DNA of 64,000 nt from contig DAOQWL010000013.1 in the NCBI GenBank assembly GCA_035342095.1, positions 1 through 64,000 of the forward strand, written 5' to 3'. The translations under genes and the position numbers were made by a program. How positions within the stretch are numbered: the stretch's first letter is position 1; each line of letters opens with the position of its first letter. The notes below the pieces were generated by a model. That model did no database searches. It worked only from the letters and a program-made list of their open reading frames with translations, and was not told where the DNA came from. This document shows positions 36,964-44,612 of the stretch, in pieces. This DNA comes from PLanc-01 sp035342095 (GTDB lineage: Bacteria; Planctomycetota; Phycisphaerae; Sedimentisphaerales; Anaerobacaceae).

Positions 36964-37095
36964 TTGAAAAACGACGCACTCTGTGACATCAGTCCCTGCG
37001 CCTGGGGCGACGGCGTGGTAAGCATCGAGGATCTGAAGGCTTTCATCGCCGAGTGGGAGAAAGCCAATGCGCAGGACCCACAGAATGACCAATGA
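36964..37095 (+). pseudogene. Orphan dockerin-like C-terminal fragment
   Basis: Open frame without a start: DALCDISPCAWGDGVVSIEDL then KAFIAEWEKANAQDP and a TGA at 37093. This is the last ~40 residues of an array protein (compare YAWGDGVVDVEDLKVFIAEWEK at 41520). The rest of that gene is gone. The following spacer and leader (CCAACGGAGGTAGACAACC) match the other array spacers. Confidence 0.75.
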
Positions 37096-37129
37096 ACGAA
37101 ACACAACCAACCAACGGAGGTAGACAACC

Positions 37130-40100
37130 ATGAAGACAACAATGACGTTCTCAATTCTGGCGTGTGCTCTCCTGGCAATCTGCAGCACGTCCAACGTTCG
37201 GGCCGACTTCACGTTCGGCGTACCGGTGAAGTTCGGAGCGGCCATCTCCGGCGGCGAGGACATCGATTGCTTCTCCTCGGACGGCCTGGAGATGTACTTC
37301 GACTCCAATCGCGGCGGCGGCCAGGGCAGCTACGATCTCTACGTGATGCGACGCATTTCCCAGGACGAGCCTTGGGGTCCTGCGGAGAATCTGGGACCCG
37401 CCGTCAACAGCGAGGACAATGAACTCATGGCCTCTATCTCTGCTGATGGACTCACTCTCTACTTCAGTTCCGATCGGCCCTACGGCGACGACGACCGGTA
37501 TGATGTGTTCGTGACGACGCGGCCGACGAGAAGCGCCCCCTGGGGTCCGGCGGCGAAAATGGGCACGGGGATCAGCGACTCTTCCTGCACCGACTTCGGC
37601 GTCTGGGTCTCGCCGGACAACCTGGAACTCTACGTCAACTCGTGGAACCGGGCGGGCGGATACGGACGTTATGACATCTTCGTGGCGCGACGCGAGCGAG
37701 CCGAGCACCCCTGGGGCGCCGTGGTGAATCTCGGCAGCGTCGTGAATACCTCGACCATGGAGGCGTTGCAGTGCCTTTCGCCGGACGGATTGTTGCTGCT
37801 GTTCTCCCAGGGTTTTGGCACGACCGGGACCCGCGCCGGCAACATCGGCCTGTCGGATCTCTGGATGGCGAGGCGGGCGAGCCCCACCGATCCCTGGCAG
37901 GCGCCGGTGAATCTGGGAAGCGCCGTCAATGGCCTGACGAACGATTGCCTGCCTCGGCTGTCGGCGGACGGTCGCACGCTGTACTTCAGCTCTCAACGCA
38001 GCGGCAGTTGGGACGTCTGGCAGACGACCATCACCCCCAACTGCGATCTCAACCGCGACGGCCAAGTCGATGAGAAAGACCTCCTGGTCATGGCAAATCG
38101 CTGGGGTCAGAGTGATTCGCGTTGCGACATCGGCCCTTTCCCCTGGGGCGATGGAATCGTGGACGCCCAAGACCAGATCGTTTTGCTCGAAACGATGGAG
38201 GGGCCGGGCTTCGTCATAGCCCCCCCGCCGCACGCTGTGGAAGTCCCGCGGGACACCGTCCTGAACTGGACGTCGCCGACATTCGCTGTGAACCACGACG
38301 TATACTTCGGGACTTCCTTGGAGGATGTCAGCAACGCCAGCCGGGACAATCCGCTGGGCGTGCTGGTCGGCCAGGGTCAGGCGACGACTCAGTACGATCC
38401 TCCGGGGCTCCTCGAGTTCGGACGGATCTGCTACTGGCGCATCGACAGCATCGGCGCCGATCCGGACGCTACCCTCTATCGGGGCGCCGTCCTGGATTTC
38501 ACCACGGAAGCGTACGCCTGTCCCGTCACGAATGTCATCGCGACCGCGTCCAGCTCGATGCCGGACGCCAGGCCGGAGAATACGGTCAACGCCTCCGGAT
38601 TGGACAGAAACGACGGGCACTCGATGAACAGCAAGGACATGTGGCTCAGCACCGCGGGCGAAGGGCAGCCGCCGTGGATTCGGTATGAATTCGATTCGAT
38701 CCGCGTACTGCACGAAATGTGGGTCTGGAACTACAATCTGCAACTGGAGTCGGTTCTCGGCTTCGGGTTCAAGGACGTCGCCATCGAGCACTCGCTCGAC
38801 GGGACAACCTGGACATCCCTGGGGGACGTTCAGTTCGCCCAGGCGACGAGTACGAACGGCTATGCCCACAACACCACGGTGGACCTTGGCGGCGTCCTGG
38901 CCCAATACGTCCGGCTCACCGCCAAGAGCAACTGGAGCACGACCGCCAAGCCGCAGTACGGCCTGAGTGAAGTCCGCTTCTACAGCATCCCTGTGCATCC
39001 TCGCGACCCCGCGCCGTCCGATGGTCAGAGCAACGTGCGCACGGACACGACTCTCACCTGGCGGCCCGGCCGGCAGGCGGCGCTGCACCAAATCTCCTTC
39101 GGAACAGATCCGCAGGCCGTGACAAACGGTACCGCCCTCCTCGGCTCTGTCAGCGAACCCGCCTTCGACCCCGGCCCGCTCGATCTGGGCTCGACCTACT
39201 ACTGGAAGATCGGCGAGATCAATGAGGCTGCAACCACCGCCATCTGGGAAGGAGACATCTGGAAGTTCTCGACCACCGAATACCTCACCGTGGACAATTT
39301 CGAGAGTTACGCCAACGACGAAGGCAGCCGGATCTGTCAATCCTGGATCGACGGTCTCGCCACGTCGACCAGCAGCTCCGTCGTCGGGTACATCGACCCG
39401 CCCTTCGCAGAGCAGATCGTCACCCGCAGCGGCACGCAGTCGATGCCTTTGGCCTACAATAACGCCGACAGTCCGTTCTATAGCCAGGCCGAAAGGACCT
39501 TCCTGCCTGCCCAGGATTGGACCGTCAACGGAGCCGACACCCTGGCCCTCTACTTCCGCGGCAACCCGCTCGATTTCCTGGAGCGTCCCGACGGCAGCAT
39601 TCAACTGAGCGCCGGCGGCGTGGACATCTGGGACGCATCCGACCAGTTCCGTTTCGCCTACAAGCCACTCCGAGGCGACGGCTCCATGACCGTGAAGATC
39701 CACAGCCTGTTCGCTTCCCATTCCTGGGCGAAGGCCGGCGTGATGATTCGCGGCAGTCTGGACCCGCAGGCCGCCTACGCGTTCATGTGCCCGACGCCCG
39801 ACGGCCGGCGGGCCTTCCAGACGCGAAACACATTCGGCGCCAGCGCCGTGTCCGTCCACAGTAACCTGGGCATCGTCACCTTGCCGGTCTGGTTGAAGCT
39901 CGAACGCAAGGGCAACGACTTCACCGGGTACTACTCGCTGGACGGCGCCACGTGGATCGTCAACCAGCCCGACAATGCGAATACCGGAAGCAACGGCGCC
40001 AATCCCGCGAGCATCGGCATGGCCGAGAACGTCTACATCGGCCTGGCGGTCACCAGTCACAACATCCTGACGCCGACCATCGCGGAGTTCTCCGATGTCT

Positions 40101-40429
40101 CGTCGACAGGCGAGATCACCGGTCCGTGGCAGACCGAGGCAATCGGAGTCGAGCAGCCGAACAACGACCCGGCGCCGGTGTACGTGGGGATTGAGGATGA
40201 CGCCGGACATGCCAAGACGCTGACCCATCCCGATCCGTCGGCATCGCAGACCATCGAATGGCGGCAATGGCTCATCCCGCTCAGCGAGTTCACCGACGCG
40301 GGTGTGAACCTGGCCGCGGTCAAGAGAATGGTCATTGGCGTCGGCGACCTGAGCGCACCTTCGGCCGGCGGAAGCGGCCTGATCTACATCGACGACATCG
40401 GCTTCGGCCATCCGCTCTCGTCTCAATGA
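37130..40429 (+). CDS. Exported multidomain PD40, dockerin-like, discoidin and DUF1349-like protein
   Basis: 1099 residues from ATG 37130. Signal peptide MTFSILACALLAICS then VRADFTFGVPV. Five PD40 blades (SSDGLEMYFDSNRGGG, SADGLTLYFSSDRP), a dockerin-like pair (CDLNRDGQVDEKDLLVM, PWGDGIVDAQDQIVL), a fibronectin-like module (VPRDTVLNWTSP, HDVYFGTS), a discoidin/F5-8C domain (PPWIRYEFDSIRVLHEMWVW, YVRLTAKSNW), a second fibronectin-like module (RTDTTLTWRPG), and a large C-terminal part with a DUF1349-like region (WAKAGVMIRGSLDPQAAYAF, PVWLKLERKGNDFTGYYS). It is the most complex array member; probably binds surface or substrate polysaccharides. Confidence 0.88.
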   Translation: MKTTMTFSILACALLAICSTSNVRADFTFGVPVKFGAAISGGEDIDCFSSDGLEMYFDSNRGGGQGSYDLYVMRRISQDEPWGPAENLGPAVNSEDNELMASISADGLTLYFSSDRPYGDDDRYDVFVTTRPTRSAPWGPAAKMGTGISDSSCTDFGVWVSPDNLELYVNSWNRAGGYGRYDIFVARRERAEHPWGAVVNLGSVVNTSTMEALQCLSPDGLLLLFSQGFGTTGTRAGNIGLSDLWMARRASPTDPWQAPVNLGSAVNGLTNDCLPRLSADGRTLYFSSQRSGSWDVWQTTITPNCDLNRDGQVDEKDLLVMANRWGQSDSRCDIGPFPWGDGIVDAQDQIVLLETMEGPGFVIAPPPHAVEVPRDTVLNWTSPTFAVNHDVYFGTSLEDVSNASRDNPLGVLVGQGQATTQYDPPGLLEFGRICYWRIDSIGADPDATLYRGAVLDFTTEAYACPVTNVIATASSSMPDARPENTVNASGLDRNDGHSMNSKDMWLSTAGEGQPPWIRYEFDSIRVLHEMWVWNYNLQLESVLGFGFKDVAIEHSLDGTTWTSLGDVQFAQATSTNGYAHNTTVDLGGVLAQYVRLTAKSNWSTTAKPQYGLSEVRFYSIPVHPRDPAPSDGQSNVRTDTTLTWRPGRQAALHQISFGTDPQAVTNGTALLGSVSEPAFDPGPLDLGSTYYWKIGEINEAATTAIWEGDIWKFSTTEYLTVDNFESYANDEGSRICQSWIDGLATSTSSSVVGYIDPPFAEQIVTRSGTQSMPLAYNNADSPFYSQAERTFLPAQDWTVNGADTLALYFRGNPLDFLERPDGSIQLSAGGVDIWDASDQFRFAYKPLRGDGSMTVKIHSLFASHSWAKAGVMIRGSLDPQAAYAFMCPTPDGRRAFQTRNTFGASAVSVHSNLGIVTLPVWLKLERKGNDFTGYYSLDGATWIVNQPDNANTGSNGANPASIGMAENVYIGLAVTSHNILTPTIAEFSDVSSTGEITGPWQTEAIGVEQPNNDPAPVYVGIEDDAGHAKTLTHPDPSASQTIEWRQWLIPLSEFTDAGVNLAAVKRMVIGVGDLSAPSAGGSGLIYIDDIGFGHPLSSQ

Positions 40430-40478
40430 ACCGGGGGTAACAGAGCCCAAAAACGACCAACGAATGGAGGTAACAACC

Positions 40479-41603
40479 ATGAATGCAGCAAGAAACATTC
40501 TGATTCCAGCGTGTGTCATCGTGGCGATCTGCGCCACATCCAACGTGCGGGCCGATTTCACCTTCAGCGCCCCGGCGAATCTCGGGCCGGTCATCAACAG
40601 CACGCTCGGCGAGTGGGGTGGATGGTTCTCGACCGACGCCCTCAGTCTTTACTTCTGTCGGCCGCCCTACCTATCAGGCGTAGAGGCCTTGTGGGTATCC
40701 AAGCGGCCCAGTATCCACGATCCGTGGGGACCTCCGACAAACCTTGGGCCCTTATCCAACTGGTTACCCTGCAAGTCGATCCAAGAAGCAGTGGGCCTCA
40801 CAACCGCCGACGGCCTGGAGCAATACGGCTGGGGGGATAATGCGTTCTGGGGGCATACCGGACATGGTGGCATCGACATCTATGTGCTGACACGTGCGAC
40901 CATGGACGATGACTGGGGGACATGCATGAACCTCGGATCGGTCGTCAACAGTTCGGCGGATGAGGCCAGCGCATCGGTTTCAGCAGATGGTCTGGAGATG
41001 TACTTCTCGGGATACAGGAGTTCAACGGCATACACTCGCCCCGGCGGCTTCGGCCAGTCGGATCTGTGGGTGACAACGCGAGCGACGAGAGACGAGTCGT
41101 GGGGAATACCGCTCAATCTGGGCTCTATCGTAAACAGTGCTTATCAGGATCTCCGGCCGAGTATTTCCGTCGATGGCTCGCTGTTGTTCTATGACTCTCT
41201 GCGACCAGGCGGCCAGGGTTACGAAGACCTCTATGTGAGCAGACGTACGACTCGGTCTGATCCGTGGCAGGCCTCCGTCCGTCTCGGATCGGAAATCAAC
41301 AGTTCCGCGTCTGACTGTGACGCCCACCTATCAGCAGATGGCTCCACCCTCGTATTCAACTCCAACCGTCCTGGCGGCCATGGCGGTCTTGATCTCTGGC
41401 AGGCTTCCATCGTGCCTATCGTCGACTTCAACGCCGACGGGGCCGTAGACCTCGCGGACCTTGTTCTCCTGATCGACAACTGGGGCACGTCGGACACGCT
41501 CTACGACATCGGCCCCTATGCCTGGGGCGACGGCGTCGTCGATGTCGAGGACCTGAAGGTCTTCATCGCCGAATGGGAGAAGGCGAATCCGGTGGGTCCG
41601 TGA
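40479..41603 (+). CDS. Exported PD40 propeller protein with dockerin-like C terminus, last of the array
   Basis: 374 residues from ATG 40479 (leader AATGGAGGTAACAACC). Signal peptide NILIPACVIVAICATS then VRADFTFSAPA. About five PD40 blades (SADGLEMYFSGYRSS, SVDGSLLFYDSLRPGGQG, SADGSTLVFNSNRPGGHGG), then VDFNADGAVDLADLVLL and YAWGDGVVDVEDLKVF. A strong hairpin follows 110 bp downstream. Confidence 0.87.
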   Translation: MNAARNILIPACVIVAICATSNVRADFTFSAPANLGPVINSTLGEWGGWFSTDALSLYFCRPPYLSGVEALWVSKRPSIHDPWGPPTNLGPLSNWLPCKSIQEAVGLTTADGLEQYGWGDNAFWGHTGHGGIDIYVLTRATMDDDWGTCMNLGSVVNSSADEASASVSADGLEMYFSGYRSSTAYTRPGGFGQSDLWVTTRATRDESWGIPLNLGSIVNSAYQDLRPSISVDGSLLFYDSLRPGGQGYEDLYVSRRTTRSDPWQASVRLGSEINSSASDCDAHLSADGSTLVFNSNRPGGHGGLDLWQASIVPIVDFNADGAVDLADLVLLIDNWGTSDTLYDIGPYAWGDGVVDVEDLKVFIAEWEKANPVGP

Positions 41604-41712
41604 GTCGCGTCAAGGTGGCGATGGAAAGGCTTCAGGCCCGGCCGGTCGCTTCGTCCGCGATCGGCAAGCATTGCCCGGCGGGCCTGTTGATTCGGATACA
41701 CACTTTCGGAAC

Positions 41713-41741
41713 GGGCCGGCGGTCGGATAATCCGCCGGCCC
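41713..41741 (+). terminator. Hairpin, likely terminator of the PD40 array
   Basis: GGGCCGGCGG (41713-41722) and CCGCCGGCCC (41732-41741) form a perfect 10-bp stem with a 9-nt loop, followed by CTTCTAT. The U-tract is weak, so termination may need Rho. Confidence 0.6.
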
Positions 41742-41962
41742 CTTCTATCAAAGCCAGGCCGAGACGGTTCTCCTTCCGCCGGGCGTGTAGGTCCGTTTCT
41801 GCACGCGTGGAACAGCGGTGAAGACCCTCGATGGTCATTCCCGCGAACGCGGGAATCCGGTTCCCGGGACACGTCGCATCCCACGGCTTGTCAATTCCTG
41901 CTTGGCCAGGAATGACAGTGTCCTGCTCATCGACGCGGCGTGCATCCAGTTGTGGCCCTCGG

Positions 41963-42070
41963 CTACCGCTTCAGGCCGAAGAGCAGGAACAGGATTCCGA
42001 ACAGCGTGAAAACGAAGCCCGTCAAAGCACAGAGCATTCGCAGCGGCCCCGACACGAGAGACACAGACAA
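41963..42070 (-). CDS. Very small single-helix membrane protein (tentative)
   Basis: About 35 residues if the TTG at 42070 is used, 24 from ATG 42037. The sequence MLCALTGFVFTLFGILFLLFG followed by LKR is a membrane helix with a basic end. It starts about 5 nt after the stop of the zinc-ribbon gene, so coupling is plausible. Composition is the only evidence. The rest of the gap 41742-41962 shows nothing. Confidence 0.35.
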   Translation of the reverse strand: MSVSLVSGPLRMLCALTGFVFTLFGILFLLFGLKR

Positions 42071-42075
42071 ACCCG

Positions 42076-42267
42076 TCAGCTCTCGGCGTCGGTCTCGGAC
42101 TCGACCTTGTGATAGCCGCAACTGGAGCATTCCAGCACGACGATTCGCTTCAAGTGGGGCTCGTGGCAGCAGGGGCAGATCACCTTCTCGCCAGCCCGGG
42201 CCGTCGGCGTCGTCGGGCCCTTGGGAACCGATCCCGCTCGCTCGTCTTGTGAAATCGCAGGACTCAT
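42076..42267 (-). CDS. Small zinc-ribbon protein
   Basis: 63 residues from ATG 42267 with GGAGGTGACG directly upstream. The C-terminal half has two CxxC pairs (VICPCCHEPH and LECSSCGYHK), a rubredoxin-like zinc ribbon. The first 30 residues are likely disordered. Such small ribbons often bind RNA or act as protein adapters; the role is unknown. Confidence 0.7.
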   Translation of the reverse strand: MSPAISQDERAGSVPKGPTTPTARAGEKVICPCCHEPHLKRIVVLECSSCGYHKVESETDAES

Positions 42268-42443
42268 GATCGTCACCTCCCAAATTCGCGGAACAGCAAC
42301 TCGATCAACATCCTTCTCGGGATGACTTGGCGTTTCAAGCCCGCGTATGCAATCACACTCAGCATCGCACAAGGAGAGGGAGCTGTCAACTGCCAAGTCC
42401 TGCAAGGGCAGACCGACCGGGAGGGAGTGAGATCCAGCAGTTT

Positions 42444-42510
42444 GTAGGGTGCTCGTGAGAGCATATCTTCCAGGTCCTGGAAGATAACGCCTCACGGCGT
42501 CACTGCGAAC
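42444..42510. repeat. REP-like element, GTAGxG ... CACTxC family, copy 1
   Basis: Starts GTAGGGTGCTCGTGAGAGC and ends ACGCCTCACGGCGTCACTGC. The inner hairpins GCTCgtgaGAGC and CGCCtcacGGCG match those of the copy at 49426. It lies directly left of the phage-like region. Confidence 0.75.
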
Positions 42511-42540
42511 CGAGGATTCGTCTGGGCGGTGAGTGCCCGC

Positions 42541-42950
42541 GCTCAGAAGATTCGCTTGCGCCGGCACAGGGCCACCGCGCCGCTGCCCAGCGAGACCAGC
42601 CGCATCGCGCCGGGGACCGGAACGGACGACGCCGTCGCCTCCACGCTGGGGTTCCAGTAGCTGTTCTGCGCACCCTCGACGATCTCGCCGAAGCCGACCA
42701 GGTCGAGCGAGCCGGAAGGCCCCGAGGATCTGGATCGTCGCCGTTGTGGAAGGTCAACGTGCCCATGACGAAGGAGGTCCCCGCCTCGGCAGACACGCTC
42801 CGGCCGGCGAAATCCAGGGTCGTGGCAACGCGACCGGGACGATCCGCCAGCAGGCTCAGGGAATCCGTGCCCTTTCCTGTGATGATGCTGTTGCTGAACA
42901 CGAAGCTGCTGGAAATGTCGGCGTCGCAGTCAAGCGCAATGGCTCTGCGA
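42541..42950 (-). pseudogene. Remnant of a PEP-CTERM-like surface protein
   Basis: Two frames must be joined. The upstream frame reads ALDCDADISSSFVFSNS ... RSVSAEAGTSFVMGTLTFHNGD; near 42730 it shifts to GSLDLVGFGEIVEGAQNSYW and ends in VPVPGAMRLVSLGSGAVAL with CRRKRIF, a VPVP-type sorting signal. There is no start codon or signal peptide: the 5' end runs into the G39P-like phage gene. The stretch TLTFHNGD resembles choice-of-anchor domains. Confidence 0.65.
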
Positions 42951-43653
42951 AGTCGCCCGGCCTGGGGATCAGTTCGCCGATCCGCGTGGGCGTGCTGTTC
43001 GATGAATCGAATATCGGGCGACCGTGCGGGACCTCTCGCTCAGGCCCGCGAAGGCCGGGCGCGTCGCCCGTCTGGGGAACGGCTCGACCCGAAAGATGGT
43101 CCTGGAGGAACCGCCTGCCCGGCGTGTCGGGACCGGCCAGGATCCGGTCATAGGCCCGCTGGCGAGCGGGCTCGCCGCAAACGTCGTCGCCGGCGCAGGG
43201 CTTCGTCACGACCGTGATCCAGTGACCGCCGTAGAGCTGGCCGAACCGAACCCGCATGATGTCGGCGCACGACTGGACGTACTCCGTGTCGCTCTGCCTC
43301 GACGCGGGCGACACGTAGACCCCCTTCCCCGCGCCCGCCAGGTGCGGGCGGTCCGGCGGCGGGATGAAGCACTCCACGAACACGTTCGTCGTCCGGTCGT
43401 CGGACGGCGCCTCCGGGCCCTTCGCATGTCGCGACAGACTCCGTACGTGCGCCAGGAACCGGCCCAGCACGGGACGATGGTAGTTGACCCCCTGCTCGGA
43501 GAAACACGCCTGCACCGCGGCGCGGGCCCGACCGTAGTCGAAGGGCGCCAGGTGGGACATCCAGACGCGAAGCTCCGCGTCCGTCGGCTCCCACTGCGGA
43601 TACAGACCCTTCACTTCCTCGTCGATGAACCGCGTCACTTCCAGCCTGGTCAT
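42856..43653 (-). CDS. Phage replication protein, G39P helicase-loader-like N terminus
   Basis: 265 codons from ATG 43653 (AGGAG upstream). The first ~75 residues (EVTRFIDEEVKGLYPQW, ELRVWMSHLAPFDYGRARAAV, RPVLGRFLAHVRSL) resemble the helicase-loader/inhibitor fold of SPP1 G39P and similar replisome organisers. The rest is not recognised. The native C terminus probably ends near DFAEPLRL; the final ~25 residues read the wrong frame of the PEP-CTERM remnant, so the gene is probably truncated at a junction near 42950. Confidence 0.6.
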   Translation of the reverse strand: MTRLEVTRFIDEEVKGLYPQWEPTDAELRVWMSHLAPFDYGRARAAVQACFSEQGVNYHRPVLGRFLAHVRSLSRHAKGPEAPSDDRTTNVFVECFIPPPDRPHLAGAGKGVYVSPASRQSDTEYVQSCADIMRVRFGQLYGGHWITVVTKPCAGDDVCGEPARQRAYDRILAGPDTPGRRFLQDHLSGRAVPQTGDAPGLRGPEREVPHGRPIFDSSNSTPTRIGELIPRPGDFAEPLRLTATPTFPAASCSATASSQERARIP

Positions 43654-43706
43654 AGCATGATCTCCTGTGATGGGTAAGCGCTGGCGCCCTTCGGATCACC
43701 CGTTTT

Positions 43707-43780
43707 GCATTTGGGATTTCGATCCTTCGTGCTTGTTTCGGATTTCGGAATTCGGATTGCCGATTTGGACGTTCGTACAC
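43707..43780. repeat. GAAATCCGAAA-family repeat, single arm
   Basis: TTGGGATTTCGATCCTTCGT, GCTTGTTTCGGATTTCGG and following bases match the right arm of the element after purM (3961-3999). It fills the space between two minus-strand phage genes. Confidence 0.7.
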
Positions 43781-43785
43781 GAGCA

Positions 43786-44508
43786 TCAGATCGCGACTTC
43801 CTGATCCAGGCGGGCCATCCGGTCGCGGAGGCTCTCCTTCAGGACCTGACCGCCCATCTGAAGCTCCAGGCGGTCGAAGTGCTTTCGCAACGACGCGGCG
43901 CTCAGGATGTTCTTCGACCAGAACGCGTCCTTCATGCACCAGCGAATCACCGCTTCGATCCGCTCGCGCGTCCGGCCGTCCACGTGGATCATCCGACCGA
44001 TGTCCTGTGCCCACCGCGCCAGGTCGGGCCTGCGGAAGTCCCTTTTGCCTTCCACGATCAGATTCAAAAGCAATTCAGAAAGCTCCCACTCGTCAGAGTG
44101 GGGAGAATATTTCTTCTCATTCTTTTCCTTCTTCTCTTTCTTGTTAGTGGTCGCGCGTTGGTCGCTTGGTGGCCGCCTGGTGGTCGTTTGCTGGTCGCCT
44201 GCCGCCTCGTTGATGTCATAAACCCTGGCGTCACGGAGAGTTGCCACTGTGCCACGGGTGGTCGGTTTGAATGCGGCGAAGCCCCAGTGGGCGAGGTGTT
44301 TCAGGGCGGTCCGATACTGGCGACGCGTCAGGCCGCACTTCTTGTAGTCGCCGACGAGGGCTTCGCCGGATCGGAGGTTGTGAATGTTGAATTCGTCGGT
44401 GCGCCGAGCCCGCAGGGCGATCACCGTCAGCAGGACGAAGGCGTTCGGATCGTTGAGCAGTTCCAGCGTCTCGGGACTGCGATGGAGTTTGATGAAACCG
44501 TGGTTCAT
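43786..44508 (-). CDS. Phage replication initiation-like protein
   Basis: 240 residues from ATG 44508. The N-terminal half (MNHGFIKLHRSPETLELL, FVLLTVIALRARR, LTRRQYRTALKHLAHWGFA) is a winged-helix of the kind found in phage replication proteins and DnaD/RepA-like initiators. A lysine-rich linker (NKKEKKEKNEKKYSPH) joins it to a helical C-terminal domain (RERIEAVIRWCMKDAFW, SAASLRKHFDRLE) that resembles the helicase- or loader-binding tail of such proteins. It lies directly upstream of the G39P-like gene, the usual initiator-loader order. Confidence 0.7.
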   Translation of the reverse strand: MNHGFIKLHRSPETLELLNDPNAFVLLTVIALRARRTDEFNIHNLRSGEALVGDYKKCGLTRRQYRTALKHLAHWGFAAFKPTTRGTVATLRDARVYDINEAAGDQQTTTRRPPSDQRATTNKKEKKEKNEKKYSPHSDEWELSELLLNLIVEGKRDFRRPDLARWAQDIGRMIHVDGRTRERIEAVIRWCMKDAFWSKNILSAASLRKHFDRLELQMGGQVLKESLRDRMARLDQEVAI

Positions 44509-44533
44509 GAGGAATCTCCGTAAGAAAGGATTT

Positions 44534-44607
44534 CACCACAGAGGCACAGAGGCCACGGAGACTGCAAATCATGGACTCGCCATCTCTTCTCTGTGTCTGT
44601 GTGGTGC
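44534..44607. repeat. Two facing degenerate copies of the 28-bp repeat
   Basis: 44534-44560 matches the left arm of the GxxExxY unit with a few changes (CACCACAGAGGCACAGAGG). 44584-44607 is a shorter inverted copy ending CTGTGTGGTG. Between them are about 20 bp and no gene, so this may be the scar or solo form of the element. It separates terminase from the replication gene. Confidence 0.7.
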
Positions 44608-44612
44608 ATCGG

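Noticed and set aside
34870..37308. 812-codon minus-strand open frame
   Set aside because: Antisense to the PA14/discoidin gene, low-complexity composition.
37151..40603. 1150-codon minus-strand open frame
   Set aside because: It is the mirror of the PD40/discoidin gene at 37130; no ribosome binding site or domain.
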